Positions 1 through 6,382 are shown, counted from the first letter of the stretch. The stretch: 10,261 nt of DNA from Actinomycetota bacterium (GCA_003452655.1 DMNR01000143.1:1-10261); one strand, 5' to 3'. Numbers and translations: made by a program. Notes: generated by a model not told the origin, from the sequence alone.

Positions 1-530
1 CGCTGCTGCGGGTCCATCATCGTGTCGTTGTGACCGGCAGGGTCCTCCAATTCGACACTCAGGCAGTGGGCGACGACTTCGTCGCCCGGCTTCCAAGCGG
101 TGACGCCGGGTCCAGTGCGCAGGACGACGCCAGCAAGGTCAGAACCAACGATGTGGTACGGGAGGTCGTGCCGCTTTGTCAGCGGCGATAGGCGGCCGTA
201 ACGCTCAAGGAATGAGAACGTGGATACCGGCTCGAAGATGGACGACCACACGGTGTTGTAGTTGATCGCGCTGGCCATCACCGCGACGATCGCCTCGCCA
301 GGACCAAGTTCTGGCACGGCTACTTCGTCGAGGTGCAGTGACTTACGCGGATCCTTATCGCGCGATTTGATTCCCTCGAACATCGTCTGCTCGTCTTTGT
401 GGACGGTGATCGCTTGGTAGCTATCCGGGATTTCAATGCTCGCGAAATCTTCACTTGAAGTATCTCCGGCCTGAATCGCATCAAGGATTTGCTGCACGTT
501 CGTCGATTCCTTTCGCAACGGTTTCGCCAT
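1..530 (-). CDS. ccr: Crotonyl-CoA carboxylase/reductase, N-terminal part (runs off the left edge)
   Basis: Catalyses NADPH-dependent reductive carboxylation of crotonyl-CoA to ethylmalonyl-CoA, the key step of the ethylmalonyl-CoA pathway and a source of extender units. I translated the reverse strand from ATG at 530: 176 residues plus two bases before the edge, about 40% of the usual ~445. Visible: the family leader (MAKPLRKESTNVQQILDAIQ), then a GroES-like MDR domain from about residue 65, with INYNTVW (89-95), SIFEPVSTFSFLERYG (97-112), HIVGSDLAGVV (126-136) and KPGDEVVAHC (147-156). These match Ccr far better than ordinary quinone reductases. The cofactor domain and C-terminus lie outside. 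The start lacks a clear Shine-Dalgarno site. An in-frame GTG at 554 would add eight residues, but the ATG gives the usual N-terminus. It lies 131 bases downstream of a small membrane gene on the same strand and may have its own promoter. Confidence 0.93.
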   Translation of the reverse strand, partial: MAKPLRKESTNVQQILDAIQAGDTSSEDFASIEIPDSYQAITVHKDEQTMFEGIKSRDKDPRKSLHLDEVAVPELGPGEAIVAVMASAINYNTVWSSIFEPVSTFSFLERYGRLSPLTKRHDLPYHIVGSDLAGVVLRTGPGVTAWKPGDEVVAHCLSVELEDPAGHNDTMMDPQQ

Positions 531-661
531 GTTGGCGTCGTCTCTGCGTGCCACGGTTAGCACGTCAAAGCGGTGATGATCGCGGAACCTACGATGCCTC
601 ACCGGAATCGGCCGGAATCAACGGGGGTCGTGATAACTCCGGCGAATTAGGCCGATTGACC
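531..661 (-). promoter_or_regulatory. Intergenic leader of ccr with a tandem 10-base repeat
   Basis: This 131-base gap separates the small membrane gene from ccr and is the likeliest place for a ccr promoter. Two copies of CCGGAATC lie at 602-609 and 612-619, exactly 10 bases apart (one helical turn), about 72-90 bases upstream of the ccr ATG. On the transcribed strand they read GATTCCGG twice. A tandem site on one helix face is typical of a transcription-factor operator, but I cannot name the factor and see no convincing -35/-10 pair. The repeat is seen; its role is inferred. Confidence 0.3.
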
Positions 662-904
662 TCAGACGGTCACTAGGTGCCCTGCCATGAACCAGACTCC
701 GCCAATAGCGACGGCTAACACGGCTATCAGGACGGTAAAGACCACAAGTCGCTTCGCTAACCCGTACAAGAAAAGTACGAAGAGCGCGACCGCAATAGCG
801 ATGAGTACCCAGTACGGCATCGCCTCGAAGAACACCGCGGCACGACGACCGAGGTCGTCTACCACGGTGTAGTCAGCGAGACTGACCACTGGGGAAGTCG
901 TCAC
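662..904 (-). CDS. Small two-helix membrane protein of unknown function
   Basis: I do not recognise a family. The 80-residue product has a polar N-terminus (about 1-28), then two hydrophobic stretches, roughly 31-48 (WVLIAIAVALFVLFLYGL) and 54-74 (VVFTVLIAVLAVAIGGVWFMA), joined by a short basic turn (AKR). This predicts a hairpin with the loop in the cytoplasm. The GTG start at 904 has no good Shine-Dalgarno site; an in-frame ATG at 820 would shorten it to about 52 residues and keep both helices, so the start is uncertain. It sits 35 bases after the epimerase stop and 131 bases before ccr, all on the minus strand, so co-transcription with the epimerase is likely. An 80-codon frame with this hydrophobic pattern and spacing is unlikely to be chance, but no homology can be cited. 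Confidence 0.65.
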   Translation of the reverse strand: MTTSPVVSLADYTVVDDLGRRAAVFFEAMPYWVLIAIAVALFVLFLYGLAKRLVVFTVLIAVLAVAIGGVWFMAGHLVTV

Positions 905-915
905 AAAGGTAATTG

Positions 916-933
916 TCGCGCAATTCCGCGCGA
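916..933 (-). other. Short inverted repeat between the epimerase and the small membrane gene
   Basis: TCGCGC (916-921) and GCGCGA (928-933) form a perfect 6-bp stem with a 6-base loop in the 35-base gap. An alternative overlapping stem, AATTG (911-915) with CAATT (921-925), uses some of the same bases. On the minus transcript there is no T-tract after the stem, so it is a weak terminator or mRNA processing/attenuation candidate, or chance. Confidence 0.25.
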
Positions 934-939
934 AAAGCG

Positions 940-1386
940 CTAGTGGTCAGTGTCGGATGCCGGTTCCACAAGTTCGATCAGCACACCGCCGGCGTCCTTT
1001 GGGTGGACGAAGTTGACTCGGCTGTTCGCTGTTCCACGCTTCGGGGTGTCGTAGAGGACCCGGACACCGACGCTTCGCAGATGGTCGCAGAGGGCATCCA
1101 TATCCGACACTGTGTACGCCATCTGTTGGATACCTTCGCCATTGCGGGCCAAGAACTTGCCAATGGGCGAATCGTCGGTCAGCGGGGCCAGCAGTTGGAT
1201 GCAGGAGCCTGAATCGCCGACCGCGAGCATCGCTTCCCGAACGCCCTGCTCCTCGTTGGTTTCCTCATGGATCGACTTGAGCCCGAGTGACTTGGCGTAG
1301 AACTCTTTTGCCTGGTCGAGGTCGCGGACTGCGATGCCGACGTGGTCGATTCGGGTGACGTAGGACTTAGCAACCTCAAGTGACAC
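940..1386 (-). CDS. mce: Methylmalonyl-CoA epimerase (VOC/glyoxalase superfamily)
   Basis: Interconverts (R)- and (S)-methylmalonyl-CoA, linking propionyl-CoA and ethylmalonyl-CoA metabolism to succinyl-CoA; some homologues also act on ethylmalonyl-CoA. The 148-residue product has the usual length and two VOC modules: IDHVGIAVRDLDQAKEFY (13-30), NEEQGVREAML (44-54), CIQLLAP (62-68), then GIQQMAYTV (85-93), GVRVLYDTPKRGT (107-119) and FVHPKDAGGVLIELVEP (126-142). Metal ligands expected from the Propionibacterium enzyme (His, Gln, His, Glu) map to H15, Q64, Q88 and E138, so the third is Gln instead of His. The open frame continues far upstream, but homology begins here and the GTG at 1386 has GAGGAG six bases upstream, so I set the start there. 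It is the first gene of the minus-strand set leading to ccr and is divergent from the helicase. Confidence 0.93.
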   Translation of the reverse strand: MSLEVAKSYVTRIDHVGIAVRDLDQAKEFYAKSLGLKSIHEETNEEQGVREAMLAVGDSGSCIQLLAPLTDDSPIGKFLARNGEGIQQMAYTVSDMDALCDHLRSVGVRVLYDTPKRGTANSRVNFVHPKDAGGVLIELVEPASDTDH

Positions 1387-1392
1387 AGCGGG

Positions 1393-1398
1393 CTCCTC
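1393..1398 (-). promoter_or_regulatory. Ribosome binding site fixing the epimerase start
   Basis: GAGGAG on the minus strand lies six bases before the GTG at 1386. It decides the start against the open frame that runs on to about 1914, whose extra sequence is not epimerase-like and lies opposite the helicase. Confidence 0.7.
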
Positions 1399-1551
1399 AT
1401 TGGGTAGCAGTTGATCGGAATTCAGGCCCCCATCCTCGCACTGTGGCGCGCTTGCGGTCCCACGCAGGCGCGCCATGCCCCATGTTTGCGAGCCGGGAAC
1501 GGACCCGTACGGCGCGCCTGGGGACAGGCGGCTGCCGGACTCGCGTGCGAT

Positions 1552-1558
1552 GGGGGAG
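1552..1558 (+). promoter_or_regulatory. Ribosome binding site favouring the helicase GTG start
   Basis: GGGGGAG lies nine bases before the GTG at 1568. The in-frame ATGs at 1475 and 1550 have no comparable site, so the GTG is the best start. Confidence 0.55.
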
Positions 1559-1567
1559 ACTTGCGCG

Positions 1568-3664
1568 GTGCCGAACTCAGCCAACGGACAGAAGCAGGCC
1601 CTGCGCCTGCTCGATGAGGTCGTGGCGGGCCACTCCAACGCCGAAGACAGGCCGCAACAGCATGAGATGACCAAGCTGGTGGCTGCTGCAGCGGGGAGTC
1701 GCGAACCGCTCATCGTGCAGGCCGGAACAGGAACGGGTAAGTCGCTGGCGTACCTGTGTGGCGCAGTGGGTGCTGGATCGAGTGTGGTGGTGTCGACGGC
1801 AACGCGGCAACTTTCAGACCAATTACTCAACAGCGACGTTCCATTGGTCGCTGATGCGGTTCGGACTCTGGACGGGCGGATACTGGCAGCTGCATCGTTG
1901 AAGGGCCGCACCAACTACGTGTGCCTGGCGAAGGTTGACGAGATTCACCGACTCGAAGCGCGGGCGAACGAGTCAGCTGCCTCTGAACCTGAACCTGAGG
2001 CGCTCGATCTCGGCATCGAGATTCCAGCGCCCGTTGTTGTTGAAGAAGACAAGCCACGACGTCCCAATTCGCAGGACTTGCGGGCTCTCAACGAGCTGCT
2101 GGAGTGGGTGGATACCAAGCCCCGTTCGGGCGATCGCATTGATGCTCCGGCAGTTCCGGACAAAGTGTGGGCCCAGGTCTCAACTGATACGGCCGGATGC
2201 CCGGGGGCTCGGGTCTGTGCGTTCGGCGAAGACTGTCTAGCCGAACTCGCGCGAGCGAAGGCGCGAACGGCGGATGTTGTCATCGTCAATCACGCGTTGC
2301 TGGCTCAGGATTTGATCTCTCCAAACCCACTGTTCGACGACCGCGACCTGTTGGTTATCGACGAGGTCCACGAGCTGCAGGATTACCTGTCCTCGGCGTG
2401 GGGCGCGGAGGTATTTCCGGGCAGCCTCGACCGCATCGTCACGAATGCAGCGCGGCGAGCGCCAAAGTCGCGACAGCCCGTGGTTGACAAGGCATTCGCG
2501 GCCGTGGGTGACGCGGCGATTGTCGCTCAGGAGTTGACCAATCTGCCAGCCCAGCGATGGGAAGGTGAGCTTCCCGCGTCACTGGCAGGGCCCTTGGAAT
2601 CGTTGGAACGTCGTGCGGGCGAGCTCGCCAAGAGCTTCGACGACATCGTTCGGGAAGCCGGGACCGAAGCGATGGATGCCAACACGGCCGCACTCCAATC
2701 GGCACGTGGCCAACTCCAGGAGTTAGCGGCAGCGATCAATCTGGTACGAACGCCGAATGCCGCATTCGTCCGCTGGTCGGCTGTCGAACGCGACGGTGGC
2801 GCCGTCGTTTTGCGTGCCGCTCCGCTGACGGTCGGGCGCACATTTCGCGAGCGCGTGGGATCGCGAGCTCTGGTGGCAACGTCTGCAACAGCGTGTGTGG
2901 CCGGCGACTTCCTGCCGTTGGCTGAATCGATCGGACTTGTTCACCCACCGGCGCAGGCTCCTGATGGTGAACCCCTCGCCCAGAACTGGCACGGGGTCGA
3001 CGTGGGAAGTCCGTTTGACTACGAGAAACAGGCGATCCTCTACATTCCCGACGATATTCCCGAACCTGTCGGGAAGGAGCGCGCAGATCACACGGCCGCG
3101 GTCCTCGATGAGTTGACCGAGTTGGTGGAAGCGGCCGGTGGCCGGACTTTGGCACTGTTCACGACGACCGCCGCGGCGCGTAATGCGGCTGACCACCTGC
3201 GTCAGAAGACCACCCACGTGATCCTGGAACACGGCGAATTGCCCCCGGCCGTGTTGGCGGAGGAATTTGCCGAGGATGAGACGAGCGTGCTCTGCGCGAC
3301 GATGGGAATGTGGGCTGGTCTCAACGTTGTGGGGCCCGCGTGCACTCTCGTCGTAATCGACAAGATTCCTTTCGCGCCGATGGACGACCCGCTGTCGGCA
3401 GCGCGGCGGGCAAATATTGATGCCCACGGTGGGAATGGATTCAAGGAAGTCTTTGTCAACCACGCCGCATTGATGCTCACGCAGGGCGCTGGGCGGCTCA
3501 TTCGTCACCGCGAGGACAAGGGTGTGGTTGCGATTCTCGACCCACGCCTACACACGCGTGGCTATGGTCAGTTGATTTTGCGGACCCTGCCGCCGATGTG
3601 GCGCACGACTGATCGCGACTTGGTCTTGGCCGCATTGCGACGCCTCGGCCAGGCAACGGCTTGA
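1568..3664 (+). CDS. dinG: DinG/XPD-type Fe-S ATP-dependent DNA helicase
   Basis: Superfamily 2 helicase of the XPD/DinG group, which unwinds DNA 5'-3' and resolves R-loops, D-loops or G-quadruplexes in repair and replication. From the GTG at 1568 it has 698 residues, close to the ~640-720 of the family. Visible: Q-motif-like RPQQHEM (28-34), Walker A AGTGTGKS (52-59), motif Ia VVVSTATRQLSDQLL (73-87), four Fe-S cysteines C119, C211, C217 and C223, motif II DEVH (265-268), SAT motif III (439-441), motif V region around MWAGLNVVG (581-589) and motif VI QGAGRLIR (639-646). The stretch between the first and second cysteines carries an acidic, Pro-rich insert (about 133-167). There is no N-terminal exonuclease domain, unlike some Firmicute DinG proteins. 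It is divergent from the epimerase and alone in its transcription unit. SOS control is known for E. coli dinG; I see no LexA box here. Confidence 0.92.
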   Translation: MPNSANGQKQALRLLDEVVAGHSNAEDRPQQHEMTKLVAAAAGSREPLIVQAGTGTGKSLAYLCGAVGAGSSVVVSTATRQLSDQLLNSDVPLVADAVRTLDGRILAAASLKGRTNYVCLAKVDEIHRLEARANESAASEPEPEALDLGIEIPAPVVVEEDKPRRPNSQDLRALNELLEWVDTKPRSGDRIDAPAVPDKVWAQVSTDTAGCPGARVCAFGEDCLAELARAKARTADVVIVNHALLAQDLISPNPLFDDRDLLVIDEVHELQDYLSSAWGAEVFPGSLDRIVTNAARRAPKSRQPVVDKAFAAVGDAAIVAQELTNLPAQRWEGELPASLAGPLESLERRAGELAKSFDDIVREAGTEAMDANTAALQSARGQLQELAAAINLVRTPNAAFVRWSAVERDGGAVVLRAAPLTVGRTFRERVGSRALVATSATACVAGDFLPLAESIGLVHPPAQAPDGEPLAQNWHGVDVGSPFDYEKQAILYIPDDIPEPVGKERADHTAAVLDELTELVEAAGGRTLALFTTTAAARNAADHLRQKTTHVILEHGELPPAVLAEEFAEDETSVLCATMGMWAGLNVVGPACTLVVIDKIPFAPMDDPLSAARRANIDAHGGNGFKEVFVNHAALMLTQGAGRLIRHREDKGVVAILDPRLHTRGYGQLILRTLPPMWRTTDRDLVLAALRRLGQATA

Positions 3665-3798
3665 TCCAACACGGTTCCCTGTGGTGTGCGTCAGGCGCGT
3701 CGAAGGTGCAATTGCCTCGCTGGGCGAGTAGACATAGCTCGGCTTGATCCATCCCCGGTGAGCCAGTGGGCCCCACAGGGCCGAAATGAGGAGGAATA
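3665..3798 (+). promoter_or_regulatory. Helicase-lipoprotein intergenic region with a possible promoter
   Basis: A 134-base gap. A weak promoter candidate is TTGCCT (3712-3717) with TAGCTC (3735-3740), spacer 17, about 60 bases before the lipoprotein start. A small stem, CACGG TTCC CTGTG, lies just after the helicase stop and is too weak to call a terminator. A 12-base direct repeat, CGGCTTGATCCA, occurs at 3657-3668 (spanning the helicase stop) and 3740-3751. A strong Shine-Dalgarno tract, GAGGAGGA, is at 3788-3795. Confidence 0.3.
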
Positions 3799-4245
3799 GT
3801 GCGGTTAAACAGTCGTATCGGTCGCGGTTTGGTTGTCGCGGCGGGCACCAGCGCGGTGGTAGTAGCGCTCGGCGCGTGTTCATCAAACTCGAACTCATCA
3901 AGCTCGAGTTCACCAACACCCACCCAGAGCACGTCGTCAGCGACCTCGAGCCCCACCAGCTCAGGCGCGTCATGTACGACTGAATCGATTCAGTCCGCCA
4001 TCCCCAATGGTGCCAAGGTCGTCAGCTTCAACTGTGGAAATGCCGGCGGTGCCGAGATCGCTGCCGTGAAGTTCAACCCGGGACCGACCGTGCTGTTCCT
4101 CGAGACCAAGAATGGCAAGTGGGAGGTCATCAACCCAGACCGCATCTGTGGTGCCGCGAGCGCCGGACTGCCAGCGAAGGTCCTGGCTTACTGCACCGCT
4201 GCATCGCCGTCGAAGTCAGCTTCGGCTTCGGCAAGTAAGAGCTAG
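3799..4245 (+). CDS. Secreted Ser-rich lipoprotein with a four-Cys domain, unknown function
   Basis: No family recognised. The 148-residue product has a lipoprotein signal: basic n-region with R2, R6 and R9, hydrophobic core 11-24, and lipobox L-G-A-C ending at C27, the expected lipid-modified residue. Residues 28-56 are a Ser/Thr/Asn/Pro linker of the kind that spans the cell wall. A compact domain follows (about 57-133) with four cysteines, C59, C79, C117 and C132, likely two disulfides after export. The C-terminus is a Ser/Ala/Lys tail (SPSKSASASASKS). The GTG start at 3799 has GAGGAGGA four to five bases upstream, one of the strongest ribosome sites in the window. It probably forms a single-gene unit, convergent with gatD 26 bases beyond. 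A sensor, substrate-binding or wall-associated role cannot be chosen from sequence. Confidence 0.85.
   Translation: MRLNSRIGRGLVVAAGTSAVVVALGACSSNSNSSSSSSPTPTQSTSSATSSPTSSGASCTTESIQSAIPNGAKVVSFNCGNAGGAEIAAVKFNPGPTVLFLETKNGKWEVINPDRICGAASAGLPAKVLAYCTAASPSKSASASASKS
3880..3909 (+). repeat. Imperfect tandem 15-base repeat in the Ser-rich linker
   Basis: Two adjacent 15-base units, TCATCAAACTCGAAC (3880-3894) and TCATCAAGCTCGAGT (3895-3909), match at 12 of 15 positions and differ only by transitions. In frame they encode Ser-Asn-rich then all-Ser sequence, with AAC-to-AGC changes turning Asn into Ser. The linker has evidently grown by local duplication and could vary in length between strains. 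Confidence 0.6.
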
Positions 4246-4271
4246 CAGTCAGACCACGCGGGGTCGGGGAG

Positions 4272-5000
4272 TCAGCGGCCTGAGCGACGAACGAAGTCAA
4301 GTCGCTCGGCCCGCAACTCCTCGACCTCGCGTTCGACCAGGGTCGGCAGGTTCTCGCCAACAACCCAGCCGAGCAGGACGTCGGCGACCTGCGGATTCCT
4401 CGCCAGACATGGACCGTGCAGATAGGTGCCCAGGACCTGACCGCTGATCGCACCTTCGGAACCATCGCCGTTACCCACGCCGAACTCGACCTGGGCGAGC
4501 GGTCGGGCATCGGGCCCCAGATGAGTCGCACCTGCATGGTTTTCGTATCCGGTCAGCAGGTCAGTCATCGCCGCAGGTGCCTGTGAGTCCGGCTTCGCAA
4601 GAAGTTCGCCCACCGCCCGCTTTGGCAGCCGATCGGTACGGATATCCAAGATCCCCACCCCGGGCGACGCTGCGCCGGTCGCGTCGGGGAATTCGTGACC
4701 GATCAACTGGTAGCCCGCGCAGATCGCAAGCACTGCCGCGCCCCGGTTGACCGCTTGGTGCAGTCCGCCATCGGCGCGCAGAGCATCGGCAGCAGCGACC
4801 TGGGCCGTGTCTTCTCCGCCGCCAAGAACATACAGATCAGCATCGCGCGGGAGGTGTTCACCAGGGGCCACGTCCACCACTTCGGTGGTCAGACCGTGAA
4901 GTACTGCGCGGTGCACCAATGCCAGGACATTCCCGCCGTCGCCGTAGGTTCCAAGCAGCGTTGGATAGATCGAAGCGATGCGGACAACGGATTCAGTCAT
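4272..5000 (-). CDS. gatD: Lipid II isoglutaminyl synthase, glutaminase subunit GatD
   Basis: Class I (CobB/CobQ-like) glutamine amidotransferase that releases ammonia from glutamine and passes it to MurT for amidation of the alpha-carboxyl of D-Glu at position 2 of the lipid II stem peptide. It acts at the cytoplasmic face of the membrane. The 242-residue product has the normal length. Visible: IYPTLLGTYGDGGNVLAL (11-28), YVLGGGEDTAQ (57-67), the nucleophile loop AICAGYQLIGHEF (92-104) with C94, R128 in the region that binds glutamine, GYENHAG (151-157) and GTYLHGPCLARNP (191-203) with catalytic H195. The nucleophile number matches S. aureus GatD (C94). The ATG at 5000 has GAGAGG six bases upstream and lies inside the last codons of murT (8-base overlap), indicating translational coupling. 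The stop faces the lipoprotein stop 26 bases away, a gap with only a 4-bp stem (GACC/GGTC). Confidence 0.95.
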   Translation of the reverse strand: MTESVVRIASIYPTLLGTYGDGGNVLALVHRAVLHGLTTEVVDVAPGEHLPRDADLYVLGGGEDTAQVAAADALRADGGLHQAVNRGAAVLAICAGYQLIGHEFPDATGAASPGVGILDIRTDRLPKRAVGELLAKPDSQAPAAMTDLLTGYENHAGATHLGPDARPLAQVEFGVGNGDGSEGAISGQVLGTYLHGPCLARNPQVADVLLGWVVGENLPTLVEREVEELRAERLDFVRRSGR

Positions 5001-6264
5001 TGCTGGCCTCTCGTTGCGCGCGCGTGCGCAGTTCGTGAAACGCCGTATAGGTGGCGGCGTTGTCGATCACCTCGAGGGCTCGTGCTTCGGGTGGGAGCGG
5101 CGCGTGTGGCGAGTAAGGGTCAGCAATCACCACGTGGTCGACCTGTGCGTGCAGGAGGCGCACTGCCAGGTCTCGCCGACGGTCTCCCGTCGCGATGACC
5201 GTGCGCCCGCGCAGCTTCTCAAACGGCACGTCCCACAACCATGACGGATCGCGGCCGTCCGCTGCGTTCGAGTTGATGGAGACGATTACGGGAGTCGGGG
5301 CGCCCGGCATGACGTCAATCAGTTCAGTCCAGCCAGCCGGGTTCTTCGCGAGCAGTAGTCGGATGCGCAGGGCCCCGACATCCACGATTGCGTACCGGCC
5401 AGAAACCGCCTGAACCTGGCACATCCGCCTAACGGACTCCTCAAGTCCCAACCCGAGTTGTTCGGCAACAGCCAGGGCCAGCGTTGCGTTGCTCGCGTTG
5501 AATCGTCCCGGAAGCTGCAGACCCGAGAGGTCAAGCTCTTGGCCGAGGCGAGACACAGCGGTACCAACGCCGTCGGTCCATTGCAGCTCCCACGACGTCT
5601 CTGGACGTTTGCGCCCGCAGCCCGTGCAGTTCCAGTCGTGCTCCGTTCGGGTCAGCAGCGTTCCGCACTCGGGGCACACAGAGGAGTCGGCGGTCCACAC
5701 TTGTCCGCCCCCGACCCAGACCACCCGTGGCGCCTGTTCGGCCGCGAATGTGACGACCGGATCGTCGGCATTGGCGACGACCGTGACCTCGGGATGTTCC
5801 GCGAGCATCGCGCGCCACTTTCGTGCGGTCATTGCTACTTCGTTCATGCGATCAAGCTGGTCGCGGCTGAGATTGCCGAGGAGGATGACTCGGGGTTTGG
5901 TGGCGGCAGTCACCATCGGCAAGTAAGCCTCGTCAACCTCGAGTACAGCAGTGGCGTCCGGTGGGCCACTTGCCAACGTGGTCACCACACCGGACGTCAT
6001 GTTCGCGCCGGTGGCGGCGGTGACGACCGGTCCGAGTTGCTCGACTGCGTTTGCCAACAGGCGAGTGGTTGACGTCTTACCGTTGGTTGCCGAAACGAGT
6101 GCGGCAACGCGTCCGTTGGCCAGGTCAGCGATCGCGTCGGGGGCCAGCTTCAACATGACTCGTCCGCCCACGACCATGCCTTCGCCGCGGCCCGCGATCC
6201 GGGAGGTGGCTGAAGCCATACGTCCGGCAGTGATTGCCATCCGAGTTCGAAGCTTGCGCGCCAT
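4993..6264 (-). CDS. murT: Lipid II isoglutaminyl synthase, Mur-ligase-like subunit MurT
   Basis: ATP-dependent partner of GatD; it activates the D-Glu carboxylate of lipid II and transfers ammonia to form D-isoglutamine, needed for efficient cross-linking and lysozyme resistance. From the ATG at 6264 it has 423 residues, as expected. Visible: Walker-type SATNGKTSTTRLL (58-70), VLEVDEAYLP (107-116), NLSRDQLDRMNE (131-142), a Cys4 zinc ribbon C197/C200/C213/C216 characteristic of MurT, LPGRFNASNA (251-260), LLLAKNPAGW (303-312) and the C-terminal DUF1727 segment DGRDPSWLWDVPFE (336-349). The frame stays open upstream to 6516, but those residues are not MurT-like. AAGGTG lies six bases before the ATG. 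An in-frame GTG at 6273 is possible. The same bases contain TAAGGT seven bases before the ATG, so a leaderless transcript with a TANNNT -10 box is an alternative reading. Confidence 0.95.
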   Translation of the reverse strand: MARKLRTRMAITAGRMASATSRIAGRGEGMVVGGRVMLKLAPDAIADLANGRVAALVSATNGKTSTTRLLANAVEQLGPVVTAATGANMTSGVVTTLASGPPDATAVLEVDEAYLPMVTAATKPRVILLGNLSRDQLDRMNEVAMTARKWRAMLAEHPEVTVVANADDPVVTFAAEQAPRVVWVGGGQVWTADSSVCPECGTLLTRTEHDWNCTGCGRKRPETSWELQWTDGVGTAVSRLGQELDLSGLQLPGRFNASNATLALAVAEQLGLGLEESVRRMCQVQAVSGRYAIVDVGALRIRLLLAKNPAGWTELIDVMPGAPTPVIVSINSNAADGRDPSWLWDVPFEKLRGRTVIATGDRRRDLAVRLLHAQVDHVVIADPYSPHAPLPPEARALEVIDNAATYTAFHELRTRAQREASND

Positions 6265-6265
6265 G

Positions 6266-6276
6266 AAGGTCACCTT
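6266..6276. promoter_or_regulatory. 11-base palindrome immediately upstream of murT
   Basis: AAGGTCACCTT (6266-6276) is perfectly symmetric about one base and includes the murT ribosome site. Its core, GGTCACC, recurs at 6306-6312, 38 bases further into the divergent region. It could be an operator blocking murT expression, or chance created by the Shine-Dalgarno sequence. Confidence 0.25.
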
Positions 6277-6382
6277 ATGGGCAACGCGGACGTGTCCGGT
6301 GGTGCGGTCACCTCGCGACTCGCCGGTGGCTGGGCAGCCGTAGGTCGTGTCGTCAGCGATGTGTCGGCGGCAGTATTGCGGT

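Larger units (their letters stand above)
1387..1567. other. Divergent intergenic region between the epimerase and helicase genes
   Basis: This 181-base stretch must hold outward promoters for both genes. I see no convincing -35/-10 pair on either strand. It has two copies of GGCGCGCC (1467-1474 and 1511-1518), 44 bases apart, each followed within a few bases by a run of C or G. The plus-strand frame is open back to an ATG at 1475, but the residues encoded there do not look like helicase sequence. Confidence 0.4.

Noticed and set aside
1387..1914. Long minus-strand open frame extending the epimerase upstream
   Set aside because: Epimerase homology starts at GTG 1386 with a proper ribosome site; the extra residues are low-complexity and lie opposite the helicase.
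2723..3508. 261-residue minus-strand open frame inside the helicase
   Set aside because: Arg/His/Gln-rich shadow with no domain, opposite clearly conserved helicase motifs.
3657..3751. 12-base direct repeat CGGCTTGATCCA (3657-3668 and 3740-3751)
   Set aside because: One copy overlaps the helicase stop; no duplication signs or flanking structure, so attachment sites or mobile-element ends are not supported.
3786..3983. Plus-strand open frame overlapping the lipoprotein start
   Set aside because: Out of frame with the lipobox protein and Arg-rich; the ribosome site better serves GTG 3799.
5458..6072. 204-residue plus-strand open frame opposite murT
   Set aside because: Covers MurT zinc-ribbon and ATP-site codons in reverse; no recognisable domain.
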